Source of the DNA: Pomphorhynchus laevis
Lineage: Eukaryota > Acanthocephala > Palaeacanthocephala > Echinorhynchida > Pomphorhynchidae
Direction: 5' to 3'
Assembly (NCBI GenBank): GCA_012934845.2
Contig: WNNJ02000054.1
Location: 1-64,000, forward strand
DNA: 64,000 nt
Every line of letters begins with the position of its first letter. Positions within the stretch are counted from its first letter, which is position 1. Positions 20,728 to 33,837 of this stretch are shown piece by piece. The notes under the pieces were generated by a model. That model ran no database searches. It was not told the DNA's origin and worked only from the letters and a program-made list of their open reading frames with translations. Both the position numbers and the translations under genes were made by a program.

Positions 20728-23700
20728 TTGAGTATTATTATCTCTATGGCGGAATCTCATCTACGACCAGAGCGTCTGACGATATTAACCGACGATCCTA
20801 AAGCGCAGGATCACTTCCGTCATTGGTCCGTAACGTTCAAAAATTACATTCGAAAGCTGGCAGTAGAGGATGAAGACTCGCAACTATACACGCTATTCAA
20901 TTTCGTATCGCCAGCAGTGTTTAAGCTCATTAGAACGCGTGCGAACTACACTGATGCCATGAAGTTGCTCACTGAGCGATATGAGCGGCCAGTTAGCCAA
21001 GTATACGCCCGACACATGCTGCGGTGTCGGAAGCAAAGTCCGAATGAAACGTTCGACCAATACTTATCCGAACTACGTCTGCTGGCAGCGGAATGCAACT
21101 TCGAAGCCATGACCGCCGAGAGCTATCACGATGAGACGCTTCTTGACTCCATAATCACCGGAATCTATTCTGATCATATTCGCTAACAATTGCTGGAAAA
21201 CTCCGAATTGCATTTACAAACAGCATGTACTCAAATTCGGTCTCTCGAATTAGCCGAGTCGAGGGTCAAATCATACGGCGCACCTAACCGGCTTGCATCT
21301 GCAGTACATAATGAATCCGTTGAGGAAACGGTATATCCCAACCACAACTCGACAGCCATAAATGCCGAGCAAGTCGCAGCAGCTGATAAATCAAGTACGT
21401 GGAAATGCTACTTCTGCGGTGGAAAATTCAAGCATACAAAGAAACATTGTCCCGCACGAAATTCGGTATGCAATAAGTGTCAGAAAACAGGACACTTCGC
21501 CAAGGTTTGCCGGTCGGGGCACTGTAACGCTGCATTCCAAAGTAACGGCGGGCTTTGCGGATCAAGCGGCAGCATTGCTACACAAAAGGTATTTGTTAAC
21601 GGCATTTGCCTAAACGCTTTATTTGACACCGGGAGCACATTAAACTTCGTAAGCTCGAATCACATAACACGATTAAATGTGAAAGTGTGGCGTCTGCAAT
21701 CCAAAATATCAATGGCATCCTCCGGAATTCAGGTAACTTCAAAAGGTTCGATAACAGTCGACATTCGTATGCAAGGAAAGCTATTTCGTAACGTAAAACT
21801 ACTGATTCTAGACGATCTTGGTTCAGACATCATCCTTGGTATCGACTTTATGAAGAGACATTCCAACATACAATTTCGATTTCACGGTCAAGAAGAACCA
21901 ATTTCATTGAGAGTAATGAACATTGCTGAACCTCCAAAGCTATTTGAGCATTTAAAAGAAAACTGTACACCTATTATTACAAAATCTCGAAAACACACGC
22001 GCGAGAACTATGCGTTCACACGTAATGAGACAGACAAACTTCTGCGGGAACACATAATTGAGCCGAGCACATCGCCTTGGCGAGCACAAGCATTCGTGAC
22101 GAGTAACCAGCGAAGAAATAAACGAATGGTTGTGGACTATTCCAAGACAATAAACCAATATACATATCTCGACGGATATCCACTTCCAAACATAGAGAAC
22201 CTGATCACGGAAATATCTCAATACAAATTCTTCTCAACTATTGATCTTGAATCCGCCTATCACCAAGTCGAAATTCACCCATCCGATCGTCAATATACGG
22301 CATTCGAAGCATACGGCAAACTTTATCAATTTACAAGGATTACTTTTGGTTTAACGAACGCGGTAGCATGCTTTCAAAGAATCATGGATAAAATAATCGC
22401 GGACAATGATTTGACCGACACATACGTCTACCTAGACGACATCACTATATGTGGACGCACAGAAGAGGAGCATGACCGAAATGTAGATCGATTTCTTTCA
22501 GTCTGTACATCATTAAACTTAAAGTTCAACAATGGAAAATGCAAATTCTGTAGAGAAGAAATCAACCTTCTCGGATATCAGATCAAAAATGGTAGCTTCA
22601 AACCAGACCCGGAACGATTTGAGCCTCTGAAATCCCTGCCAATTCCATCATGTCAGTCTGAACTTAAACGAGTGCAAGGTATGTTTGCTTACTATGCGAA
22701 TTGGATAGCAAACTTTTCACTCAAAATGGCAAAAATTAAAGTTTCACAGTTTCCCATGAATGATGAGGCAATCGCAGCGTTCGAAGGCATAAAATCGGAC
22801 ATAATGAAAGCCGCACTATATCACATTGACAACAATAAGCCATTAACTGTCGAAACTGACGCATCCGCGACAACCATAGCCGCATCTCTCAGCCAAGAAG
22901 GAAGACCAGTGGCCTTTTTCTCTCGGTCGTTGACCAATCCGGAGTCGCGATATTCGGCAATTGAGAAAGAAGCGCATGCTATTGTGGAGTCACTTCAAAA
23001 GTGGATACACCACCTTATCGGACGCCCCTTTACGATTATTACTGATCAAAGGTCCGTATCGTTCATGCTAAACAACAAGAGCAAGAGCCAAATCAAAAAT
23101 GAGAAGATTAATAGATGGCGCCTCGAACTATCAGAGTTCGAATTTAAGATTATCTACAGACCTGGCAAACAAAACCACGTTGCCGACACTTTAACGCGAG
23201 TCTGCGCAGCAGGGTATGATTTAGCTTCTCTTAAACAGCTACACGTTGATTTGTGCCATCCTGGAATACGACGCTTAACAGCATATGTACGAAAAAACAA
23301 TCTACCGTTTTCATGCGACGACGTAAGATTAACTTGCAATAATTGCTTAGTTTGTTCATAGATAAAACCCCAGTATCCGCATCTAGAAGGATCCCATGTT
23401 ATAAAGTCGACTCGTCCATATGAGCGGCTATCCATGGACTTCAAAGGTCCTTTACCAACATCAACACAAAGAAATCCTTACCTCCTGGTCGTGGTCGACG
23501 AATACAGTCGTTTTCCATTCGGTTTCCCCTGCAAAGACACCAGTTCACAAACAGTGATTGAGAAGCTTGAACTGCTATTTTCGACGTTCGGCACCCCGGA
23601 GTTTATACATTCTGATAACGCAACTTGCTTCAGGTCAACCGAGCTGAAGCAATACTTACTTTCTCGGAACATATCCTCAAGTCATTCGTCTCCATTCAAT

Positions 23701-24408
23701 CCCAGAGGAAACGGACAAGCGGAACGATTTGTCGGCCAGATTTGGACTACGATACGTCTAGCACTACGCACCCTCAATCTTGGAATAAAAGACTGGGAGA
23801 AAGTCCTACAACACGCCCTAAACTGCAGTCGTAGCTTACTATGTACAGTCACTAACGAATGTCCACATGATAGGATTTTCAGATACAGCCGACGATGCCT
23901 TAAACAAAACCAACTCCCACAATGGCTGACGCATGCGCAGTCCGTGTTAGTGAAAAACCACAACCGAACATCCAAACATTGTCCTAACTTACTGCCAGCC
24001 AAACTAGAGAATATAAATCCTTATTATTCAACAGTCTCATACCCTAACGGACAGCATAGAACGGTCTCGAATCGCGATATTGCAAGCTTACCTCAAGAAT
24101 GCTGCAATAATAACACACCAACAGATGAACTGAACGAACCAACAATGGAAGGTGTTCACGACCCATTAATAGAAGACAACCAACAAGACGCGCCAATAAC
24201 CTGCAAGGACGATATCAAAGCAATAGTGGAAGCCGGCCAAAATACACTAACAAGCGAAACAATGCGCGACAGCGATCATGGCACGACACAGGGAACTTAC
24301 TTCAATGACAACGACAACGATACAGACGCCAGTGGACCGAAGAGACCAGTTAGAGCACGACAAGCGCCGAGCTACTTGCAGGATTATCTATGGCGGGGGA
24401 GAATGTGA
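20728..24408 (+). pseudogene. Gypsy gag-pol region
   Basis: Parts in order: a gag-like region (about 20745-21400); a CCHC zinc knuckle, CNKCQKTGHFAKVC (about 21470); an aspartic protease with LFDTGST (about 21620); a reverse transcriptase with the TYVYLDDITICG box (about 22000-22500); RNase H with VETDASATTIAASLSQ (about 22850-23150); and an integrase with an HHCC-like start, VVVDEYSRFPF, and NPRGNGQAERF (about 23230-23900). Family knowledge suggests gag-pol read as one or two frames. About two breaks are present; I treat it as a fossil of recent age. Confidence 0.85.
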
Positions 24409-24541
24409 TGAAAATTACCTTACCATTTATATTGTAAATCTTAACCCTTAATGTTAACTATTTACACTTACTGATTTACTACTTTGTTTTGTAGATATTA
24501 CTCAATAAAGCTTTTTTACAAGCGTATCTGTTTACACTACA
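24404..24541 (+). repeat. Gypsy 3' LTR
   Basis: 138 bases, near-identical to the 5' LTR at 20584-20722, overlapping the last codons of the coding region and followed by the GACAT duplication. Confidence 0.95.
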
Positions 24542-24546
24542 GACAT

Positions 24547-24915
24547 ATCTGTCAACAATCGAAATGGGGACTGCCTCAGTTTAGATCTGCGTTTTAACAA
24601 CTCACGGACCACTGAGGATGTACGAAAGACAACTTTCATCAAACGAGAACGTTCTTCAAGATTGTTGCGACGGCCTATCCTAAATATCGCAATAGGGCGA
24701 ACTTCTGAAATATATGGATCTTCTGGAGAAATAATAACTCTCAATATTTTTTGGAATTGTTCAATATCACGGTCCACTCGAGTTTGAGCAACATCAGACG
24801 ACGACTCGAGAACGTTCGTAATAATCAAACACCGATCCCGGGAAGATTCATTAGACTTGCTGGATAAGAATGACCTGTGACTATTTAGTGGGTCAGTTTG
24901 TCGTTGAGAGAATAT
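24547..24915 (-). pseudogene. Old LINE-II copy, ORF1 C-terminal domain
   Basis: The minus strand reads RDRCLIITNVLESSSDVAQ, IFRIGRRNN and LLTDMS, matching the C-terminal domain of LINE-II ORF1. The frame is cut by the Gypsy insertion and resumes at 20578. The zinc-finger part is missing; upstream sequence after about 24920 becomes A/T-rich repeats, so this copy is 5'-truncated. Confidence 0.75.
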
Positions 24916-25984
24916 CTGACTGAAAACTTAAAATTACTTAAATTAAAATTACTTAAATTAAATCACCAACTCTCGATATGTAAGTGTTACGCCAAAACCA
25001 CTGTAAGCGATCGAGTACTAGGAGAAAATGTGTGTTTTGCTCATATATAATTTATTATATGACATGTTTCGAAAAACTACTAAAAGCTCTTACACAATTC
25101 TTGCTGAAATACAATTAGATATCAATATTGCACAACTTATATGTAGTTCAAAACGTACTTAATCCACCATCTACTTGATATAAGATACACTTATAGTGTT
25201 AATATTTATTATTTAATTTACTATTTAAACTCAAAAAGCAGTTAATACTGATATAGAAGATATGCACAAAAGTTGACTACAAAATAAAATAAAAACATTT
25301 TTTTTCAAATTAGTCTGATTACGCTAACGATTTAAAAGTTGGGCTAAATATCCAGCACACAACATACTACGCTGTTGGCAGTTTACTTTCTTTAAACGAC
25401 AAAATCGAAAACAGACAATTTCCATAATCAGTTTGGGCCAACGATTTGACAATTCGGCAAAATATTTGCAACACAACAGACTGATTTTCACTTATTATTA
25501 TGGACAAATCGACTTGTGAAGTCGGAAACAAAAATCAATAAAGAGAAAAAGATAAAGCAAAGCTGAAAACCAGTTAAAATCAATAGTTTTTTTAATTTTT
25601 TACAGGATTTTAACATTATAAATAACTGGTCCAAATCTACTGGAATCCTTTGAATACAGCGAAATGTGTTTGCACCTTCTTATGAAGGTGTTCCGCTTTA
25701 TGCTCTCTTGAAAGTTTCTGGGATAGACATTGGTACAAGTAGAGAGAGTAAATTTCTAAATTTGGTGCAGAACGCCTCTGGTTATTTATTCTAAAGTGAG
25801 CTTTATGTGTCGTTGAATTGCGCTTTGGAGTAAGCTGATTCACAAACTAACTACACAACTTGACATCCGGCCAAGTGGTGACAAGTGAACTTTATGTGAA
25901 TACATTTCCATATCAATCACGGAGTAAAAATTACAATAAATTCCAAAGTTAATTGAGCGATAGAACAGGTTACATTAATATATA
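24916..25984. other. AT-rich intergenic DNA, nothing recognised
   Basis: About 1.07 kb without a supported gene. A 68-codon minus-strand frame at 25637-25843 shows no family I know. Confidence 0.55.
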
Positions 25985-28150
25985 AATTTATTTTTACGCT
26001 GCAAATGCGTACCGGCGCACACTTACATGACTACAACAACAAAGAAATCAAATCATGTTTCGAGGAGATGAGTACGGAGGCGGCATTTGAATACAATAAA
26101 GAAGAAGCGCGGCGGATGTCGAGTGGGAGCTGATTCCAGGCAAATGGGCGGCGAAGAGGAAGGATCGGAGACCGTAGTTGTTCGAGAAGTTGGGAACGTA
26201 TAGTAAGAAGGAATTAAGAAAACATAGTGATAGAGAGGTAGGACGAGTGTTATCTAAGAAAGTAATGTCGTTCAACGATGGAGAGCCGACAGCGATGAGA
26301 CGCAAAGTTACGAGAAGAAGGCGGAGTTGTACGCGGATGTGAATGGTAGGCCAGGAGAGTTGAGCAAGATATGTGGATGTGTGATCAAAGCAACAGAGAC
26401 GTAGGAGCACTCAAATGATGGAGTTGATGATGCGTTGTAGGGGTATGATGATGGATTTTGGAGAATAGGCGAAAAGGCTGAGGAAGTAATCGATTTTAGG
26501 AAAAATAAGCGATGAAAGAAGATACATACAGGAACGGAAGTCGATAGGGGGCGGATACGGCGGATGTCACGGAAAATTAAGTTACACGAGCGGACCTTGT
26601 CGCGGACGGCGGGTTTAATGGAAAAGTGATCATCGAAATGGAATCCTAAGAAAGTGAGATTGTGGACTACGGGGATGATTGATGATGCAAAAGATACAGG
26701 GGGAAAAGATATGTTAGGTTGATGGGGGGAGGATCCACATTATTTTAGACTTGTCTGGATTTAGAACGAGACGAAGATAGGAGAGACGTTTGTAGATCGA
26801 AGAAAGACAGTTGGAGACAGAAATTGCGATATCGTGTATGCGATGTGCGGGTGCGTGAGCATATATGAGGTTGCCATCGGTGTATTGCATGGCGTTAAAG
26901 GAGTAAGGTTTGATAACTTGAGAGAGATTGCCGAGTAGAAGAGAGAAACGCAGGGGTCCTAGGACTGAACCTTGTGGGACCCAGCAGAAAATAGGGATGA
27001 GAGGGGAGGATGATTAATTTGAACAGACTCGAAGAGAACGGTCGGATAGATATGAGGCAAACCATGCTACGAAGGAGGAAGAAAAGCCGTAATCATAACG
27101 AAGGCGAGAAAGCAGGATGGAGTTGTCGACGATGTCGAAGGCGTATGAGAAGTCTAGGGAGATGATAACACTATATAGAGCCTTGTCACGAGAAATAAGT
27201 AGGTCGTTGTAAACCTTTATGCAGGCGATTTCTGTGGAGCAATTTAAGTGGAAAGCGGATTGATAATGAGGATACAGATGAGATGAAGATAGATAAACGT
27301 TGATCTTTATTAAGATAGGGCGCTTTAAGAGCTTGGAGAGAGTAGGGATGAGTGAAATGGGGCGATAGCTAGAAGGAAGTTAGGGGTCAAGCGACTGTTT
27401 CTTAAGGAGGGGACGAATGACAGCGGATTTCTAGTGTGATAAAAGATACGACTACGGATGGACGAGTTAAACAAGGTGATGAGGAAAGGGGATATCGACG
27501 AGCGTATGGATTTAAGAATGGGGGTAGGTAGGGGATCGGCAGGTGAGGTTTTGTTAGGCAAGGACATGAGGACAGATGAGGCTTCGGTAGATGAGACAGG
27601 AATAATATGAAAGAGTTCCGGGATGATGATGCGAGGCGAGTAGCAGTAAGATGGAATGGAGACGGGATTGTGAAAGCAACGTGGATACTTTGGTCTAAAT
27701 AAATGAGAATAATCATGGGGATTGATGTTGCAAGACGAAGAGGAGCGAGAAAGGATCGAGTTAAAAGTATGTCAGAGAGACTTGGAGTTTAATGGAGTGT
27801 TGATTTTATGCTGTTAGAAGGAGTTGCATTTGGTACGTAAAAAATGGAGATGAGACCGGCGAAGAGCAAGATAGGAATCACGGAGAGACGGAGTGAGGGA
27901 GCGGATATCACGTCTGAGAAAGCGGTGATAGAATCGAAAAGCATGACGGAGTCGACGCTTTGATAGTAGGTATTGGATGTCAAAACATGGGACACGGTGC
28001 AAACGATGCTGAGGGTGAGGCTTGAACGGTAAGATCAGATCGAGAATGGGTGTGAGTTCAGAGTCGAAAAGAAATGCAAGATCGTGAGGAGCGGATGATG
28101 TTATTGTGTGAGAAGATCGAGACGATTTAAGTAAGGAAGAGCGGAGATGA
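25985..28150 (-). mobile_element. LINE-Ib fragment (diverged LINE-I subfamily)
   Basis: A minus-strand LINE copy whose 3' end is the stem-loop at 26007-26024 (stem with wobble pairs) followed by GCATTTGC. It contains ORF2 from the linker after the endonuclease (SKRRLRHAFRFYHRFLRRD near 27900), through SLPNKTSPADPLPTP (near 27550), to the C-terminus (CFDHTSTYLAQLSWPTIHIR near 26400). Many stops and frameshifts break it. The endonuclease and ORF1 are missing, a usual 5' truncation. Confidence 0.8.
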
Positions 28151-28284
28151 ATTATACGGTCTATATAGCATTCGAACCGTGCATTCCTAATGTCATCAGC
28201 CTTAATATTTCTTTCTTAATGTGTTATTACACTTTATTATGTTATCATGTACTTTTAATAAGTAGTAGGATATCATGTCGTTAA
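28151..28284. other. Short A/T-rich spacer
   Basis: Nothing recognised between two LINE-Ib fragments. Confidence 0.5.
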
Positions 28285-29350
28285 AAAAGGATTTACTTTT
28301 ACGTGGCAAATGCGTGCCGGTGCACGCTTACATGATCACGAAGAAAAAGCAAACAAAAATCTAAGTCATTTGTCGAAAAGCGTCGGAACGAAGGAGGTAT
28401 TCGAATCTGACAAAGGAAAGAGTGTAGCGGACATCGAGAGGGAGCTGATTCCAGGCGAGGGGGCGGCGACGAGGAAGGATCGGACATTGTTGTTGTTGGA
28501 GTAATTGGGAACGTAAAGTAAGATGGAATTACGGGAACGCAGCGATAGAGAGAGGTGTGGAAAGTGCCGTCTAAGAAATGGAGGTTGATGAACGATGGGG
28601 AGCCGAAAGCGATGAGACAAAAAGTGACGAGAAGAAGGCGGAGTCGAATGCGGATGTGGATGATGCGTCAAAAGAGTTGGGCAAGATATGTAGATCTGTG
28701 GTGGAACGACTGAGACGTAGCAGCACTGCAAAGGCGAAGTTGATGATGCGTTGTAGGGGTAGGATGATGAATTTTGAAAAATTGGCGAAAAGGCTGAGTC
28801 CGTAATCGATTTTAGGGAATAGAAGCAAATAAAGAAGATACATACAAGAACGGAAGTCGATAATAAGGTGACTACGGCGGATGTCACAGATAATTGAGTT
28901 AGACGAGCAGAGCTTGTCGCGGACGAAGGATTTAAGGGAAATATGATCATCAAAATGGAATACTAAAAAAGTGAGATTGTGGACTATGGGGATGATTGAT
29001 AAGGCAAAATATACAAGGGAGGAGATATGTTAGGTTGACGTGGGAAGGTTCACATTATTTGAAGTGGTCGAGGTTTAGAACGCGATGAAGATGGGAGAGA
29101 CGTTTGTAGATAGAAGAAAGACAATTGGAGGCAGAAATGCCGATATCGTGTATGCGATGGGCGGGTGCATGAGAATAGATGAGTATGTCATATGCGTATT
29201 GCATGACGTTGAAGGAGTAAGGTTTGACAAACGGAGAGAGATCGCCAAGCAAAAGTGAGAAAAAAGTGGACCTAGGACTGAATCTTGTGGGTCCCTCATA
29301 AAATAGGGATAGGAGGGGAGGATGATGAATTCAGACAAACCCGAAAAAAA
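28285..29350 (-). mobile_element. LINE-Ib 3' fragment
   Basis: A second minus-strand LINE-Ib copy. The 3' stem-loop GCGTGC/GCACGC is at 28311-28328, and the coding remnant covers the end of the reverse transcriptase and the C-terminus, with SFNVMQYAYDILIYSHAPAH near 29200. The YADD box reads YAYD. Several frame breaks. 5'-truncated just upstream of the QG..LGP motif. Confidence 0.8.
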
Positions 29351-29527
29351 ACAGTCGGATTCTTTTCGGTCGACTTCATTTTCTTGATTATTTTGGGTCA
29401 ACTAAACTCGACGGTATATCACACAACATGGTGAGAAAACGAGACTTTTCACATTTAGCAAAAAGGAAACCGATACGGGACGGACCGATTTACGATCGAC
29501 GTTCACGAATCAAAACACTATATACAA

Positions 29528-30645
29528 ATGGGTCGAAAAAAAAAACAAAAGTATAAAGTTTCCAACAATGTCGGGTCCAACACTGATGTTAGAGATGTTT
29601 CCAATGGATCTGAACAACAAGTCCTTTGCTCAAACAATTATTGTCACACGTGGGTAAGTATTTGGACTTCAAAATCCCATGCATCTTGCCTTGCAGACAA
29701 CGAATTCCATTGCGGATAATGTTCTGCTAAGGTGATAAATACGATGAAGAGTGGAACAAAGTCTCAAGACAAATATATTGAAACTATCTGGCAATGCAGC
29801 GATGTCCACACATGCCTCTTCGTCTTGTAATAAGTTTCAACCTCGATGCGAATGTCTTCCGCATTCGATTACATCTAAGAATGCCAAATCTCCAATCTAT
29901 TCTATAGGTATTACTATACATCCTTCAATTTTGCCCAATCAATCAGCTCAATCTTCTGATGTTACTGCCATTGACCATTTGCAACCAGTATTTCTGTAGT
30001 CGTATCAGATAAATCACCTTACATTTCTAGGTCTCATTGCATTTCTACGTCATCATCAGATAATCTACGTGGACTTGGGTCCCTTGAAATTTAAGCTCAG
30101 ATGATGCCAGTTCCTACGGCACATCGCCCAAATTTACAGCTAACTTCTATCTCGCCATCTTCGTCACAGAATACCGCTCCTAATAGTGAGAGAGTTCCTT
30201 CTAATTCCAACCCTTCTTTGGGCCCACTCTCTGATAGGGCTCACTGTGTTCTTATTGTAAACCTCATCAAGTCATCTGCCGTTAACAATGACTTACATAT
30301 TCAGCATTATGTCAATGCCGTTAAACAAACATCTCATGTGTTTTGCAAAACTGCTCTGCCACAGTTCGAAAGGATTTGCGTGTAGTAAATTTATTTCGCC
30401 TTGGTAAAAAAGAAACAGATAGTCGGCCTCGTTTACTCGAAGTTGTTCATGCCTCCGCCGTAATGAGTTCACTTATACTACGAAACAGACATCTTCTAAG
30501 AGGTTTGAGTATTCGTCTTTTGAAAGATTTATCTTCAGAGGACAGAAAACAGTTGTTTACTGCCAAAAGTGAGATGGCCAAGCGTCGAATGAATGGTGAA
30601 GAAAATCTTATAATCCGAAATTTTCAGGTTGTGCGACACTGAGTC
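29528..30645 (+). pseudogene. LINE-II ORF1 remnant
   Basis: The start (29528-29719) has the ORF1 zinc finger at C34, C39, W42 and C62, again C-x4-C-x2-W-x19-C; a stop falls right after the next glycine. The C-terminal domain follows as DRAHCVLIVNLIKSSAVNN (near 30235) and, in another frame, VVNLFRLGKKETDSRP to NFQVVRH (30343-30642). Confidence 0.8.
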
Positions 30646-30889
30646 TCCACTCGATTTTTTATCAACAGCTCTCGAGATATTTCGTTACAGGATATCGAAC
30701 GTCTCTGTGTCGCACGCATTCCCAACTCAACTGTAGACGCTATAACTCGCTACTAACGGTCAATTATCCGGATTTATCTTCGTTGTTCAATTGTATGAAT
30801 TCTCAAAAATCAAATATCCACAAGTTTCTCTGTACATCTACCAAAGCTGCCCTTTACATACTCTATTCATACTCTATTACATACTCTAT

Positions 30890-31014
30890 GTGAACACCTC
30901 CTCCGTTCACACCTTTTCGACACCTGATTTACAGTTTGGTTTTGTTGTGGTCATGTAAGCGTGCGCTGGCACGCATTTGCAACGTTAAAATAAATCCTTT
31001 TTTTATTCATATGT
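30890..31014 (+). mobile_element. LINE-I 3' UTR insertion (about 125 bases)
   Basis: A very short 5'-truncated LINE-I insertion: only 3' UTR with the stem GCGTGC/GCACGC (30959-30974), GCATTTGC and an AAATAAA-like tail. It interrupts the start of LINE-II ORF2 between YSNVRS-like sequence on the left and LFNKLDESK on the right. Confidence 0.75.
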
Positions 31015-31029
31015 TTTAAGTTTGTTTAA

Positions 31030-33826
31030 CAAGTTGGATGAATCAAAGCAATAGTACATCATGAAAATCTTGACATGCTGTTTTTCACAGAAACTTGGTT
31101 AAATTGTAATATTCTGGATTCCGAAATCGGTATTTACGATTATACGATAGTTCGCTATGATCGCAAAATCTCTAGAGGTGGCGGTGTAGCTGCTTATATA
31201 CGTGACAATCTTGTTTACAACGTAATAGAGTCGTTTTATGACGATTATGGAAATGAGATTTTGTGGATTGGTGTGACGGAGGAGCGAGGTAAGGTCTATA
31301 TCATTTGTATTGTTTATCGTAGTCCTCGATCAAAACACCATTCATCATCAAGTCGTTGAAACATCACTGTTTCGACGATGTGGATAACTTAATCTGCGGA
31401 GATCTTAACACTCCAAATATCGATTGGGTCTCTTATACCAAGATCCAGGGGTGTGATGAAGAATCATCAATCTTACTTGATGTATTCAATTAGCTCACAC
31501 TCTGTCAGCTTGCCCATTGTAATAATCCTATTCGTAATAAAAGTCATTCCATGCTAGATTTATGCCTATGTACCAAGTATTCTGTCGTTGAGTCATTAAG
31601 TTGCGGTCCGCCATTAGGCTCCAGCGATCACTGCACTTTAGTATCATCCAACCTAGTCATATTTCGCGTCTGGTCAATTTTAAGAAAACGAATGGTGTTA
31701 TGAATGCGGATTACGATACAATTGTTAAAATGCTGAGCCTAGTAAGATGGCCTTGTGCTAGAACAGTCGGTGTTCATGTGACCTGGTCGTTCCTTCACAC
31801 AACAATCATTAATCTACTTAACGCATTTTAACCTTGCGTAACACGCAAACCACAATCCTCCAAAACCAAATGGTTTGACAGTGAGTTGTAGCGAGCTGTC
31901 AGAGAACGTGATCATGCATTCCTACTATTTAAGCGTGGACTCGGATCCTTCAGATTTTATACTACCATTCGCAACAGGGTGACTTCTCTTAAACGTCAGA
32001 AGAAGCATCAATTCGTTGCTGCCGTTTGTTCCTTGTCTCATGTTGATCAAAAGAGACTTCTTCAACTACTTAGCAACCGTAAGAGAGTATCGTCGTCAAT
32101 CAACTGTCTGGTTGATAGTGAGCGAAAATCGGTTTATCCTCTTTCTATTGCCAATATCCTTGCCAAGAACTTTTGTCTCACTCGCAATCGAATTTTCCCT
32201 ATGTGATTATAACATTACGATAGGCAATTCTTCTCTCCAGTACCAGGATTCTAACCTCTACTTTGACCCGCTCGATGTTCTTAATATCTTATCGAAGCTA
32301 CCGACTAAAAATAGTTCAAGTCCTGATGATATTCCTAGTATATTATTACGCAAAGTTGCATCGAATATATCTTCTGCTTTTTGATATTTACTACTGGTCC
32401 TTGAGAACTTGCATAATTTAGATATATGGAAGATATCATTAGTCATTCCAGTTTTCAAGAAGGGGGATAAGGTAAATCCTCGAAATTATCGGCCAATAAG
32501 TTTGACGTGTATTGCTTGCAAGGTGATGGAGAAACTGATCCTGAGGTATATATCTTCTCATTTGGACAAATTCAATATTTTGTCTAATAAACAGCATGGG
32601 TTTAGAAAACATCACTCCACTTCAACTAATCTAACATTAGCACGCGAAAGCTGGGCCGATTTTGTCGAACAAGGGGTGCCGGTTGATGTCGTCTTTATTG
32701 ATTTGTCCAAAGCTTTTGAATGGGTTGTTCATCCAATTTTGCTGTGGAAACTTAAAAATTACTTATTCTCAAAGCTCGTTTGTCTCTGGATACGTCACTT
32801 CTTGAGTAGACGTTCCTTTACTGTGCGAGTTGGTGAGTATCTTTCTGAATGGTTTAATTTTACTCAAGGTGTTTCTCAAGGCTGTATCCTTAGTCCCACT
32901 TTGTTTAATATCTACATCAACGAAATCGCTAAAAATGTTACACGGCAGTGCCTATTATACGCCGATGACATGAAAATGTGGTTCCCTTTATTTCGTGATT
33001 GTTCTAGCTCTCCTCTACTACAATCAGATTTGGATAAAGTTAGTAGTAGTTGTTCATCACACGGCTTAGTAATCAATGTTAGTAAATGTCGACATATGAG
33101 AATTGGTCAATCCCGATTACCTTCCCCTTCTTATCAATTCAGCTTAACAGTTATCGAATCAGTAAATCACTTCACTGATCTAGGTGTTGTTATCTACTCC
33201 AATTTAAAATGTCGTCTTCATTGTTCTGCGATTATTGCAAAATGCCGTAGAATTTTAGGATCTCTTCATCGAAACGTTGGACGACTTGAGCCAAAGGCTT
33301 AACGCATTGTATATCCGAGTCTCTTAAAATCACATATGCTCTATGCATTTCACGCGACACACCCTCAACTAAAATCATACTTGAGTGAATTCGACAACAT
33401 TTTGAGAAGAGCAACGCACTTGCTCCGGCAACTCGCTCCATTCCTTATACAGTTAGACTAGTGACGTTGCGTATAACATCTATTGAATGCGATCTGTTAA
33501 AGGCAGATCTTATACTAGTGTGGATGTCGCTGCGCGTGCCTAACCATTCGTGTAAGCAGATGTTCTGTCTTCGTGAATCCTCAATGTTACGTAGACACGA
33601 ACTATGCTTGAAGCATCGCTCAAAGGATCGAACAAATTGTACGACAGTGATGGATCGCGTCTGTAAACGATGTTATGGATTAGCACCTAGTGTGGTCAAC
33701 AGCTCTTCTGCTGCGCAATTCAGAGAACGCCTAAAGCTTGACCTAGTGAACTCTCGATGTTTTTTCGTGTTTTCCTCTGTTTTTTTATTCGATGTGACGC
33801 TTCCTTACGAGCTTCAGCTCCCTTAA
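31030..33826 (+). pseudogene. LINE-II ORF2 remnant
   Basis: Endonuclease: MLFFTETWLNCN, YDRKISRGGGVAAYIRDNL and GDLNTPNIDW (31075-31430). The linker is in several frames. Reverse transcriptase (32409-33302): KKGDKVNPRNYRPISLTCIA, QHGFRKHHSTSTNLTLA, VFIDLSKAFEWVVH, GVSQGCILSPTLF and LLYADDMKMWF, all catalytic residues still visible. C-terminal region to 33826. Multiple stops elsewhere make it inactive. Confidence 0.85.
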
Positions 33827-33837
33827 AAGTCGACATA

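Larger units (their letters stand above)
20584..24541 (+). mobile_element. Gypsy-type LTR retrotransposon, young, nearly whole
   Basis: A complete Gypsy (Ty3-like) element with 139- and 138-base LTRs and flanking 5-base duplications GACAT (20579-20583 and 24542-24546). The LTRs begin TGTGATGAAA and end TTTACACTACA. They differ by one substitution and one T in a run, so the insertion is recent. The internal region holds gag, protease, reverse transcriptase, RNase H and integrase in Gypsy order. There is no envelope gene. The coding region has about two breaks, so this copy looks nearly whole but broken. It sits in ORF1 of the old minus-strand LINE-II. Confidence 0.92.
29400..33830 (+). mobile_element. 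LINE-II copy, decayed, with a LINE-I tail inserted
   Basis: A plus-strand LINE-II copy with ORF1 and ORF2 remnants, split at about 30890-31014 by the 3' end of a LINE-I element. The reverse transcriptase stretch at 32409-33302 is still open for 297 codons. About ten breaks in total. Confidence 0.8.

Noticed and set aside
25637-25843. Small minus-strand gene of 68 codons
   Set aside because: No homology, no conserved features, and isolated in A/T-rich sequence.
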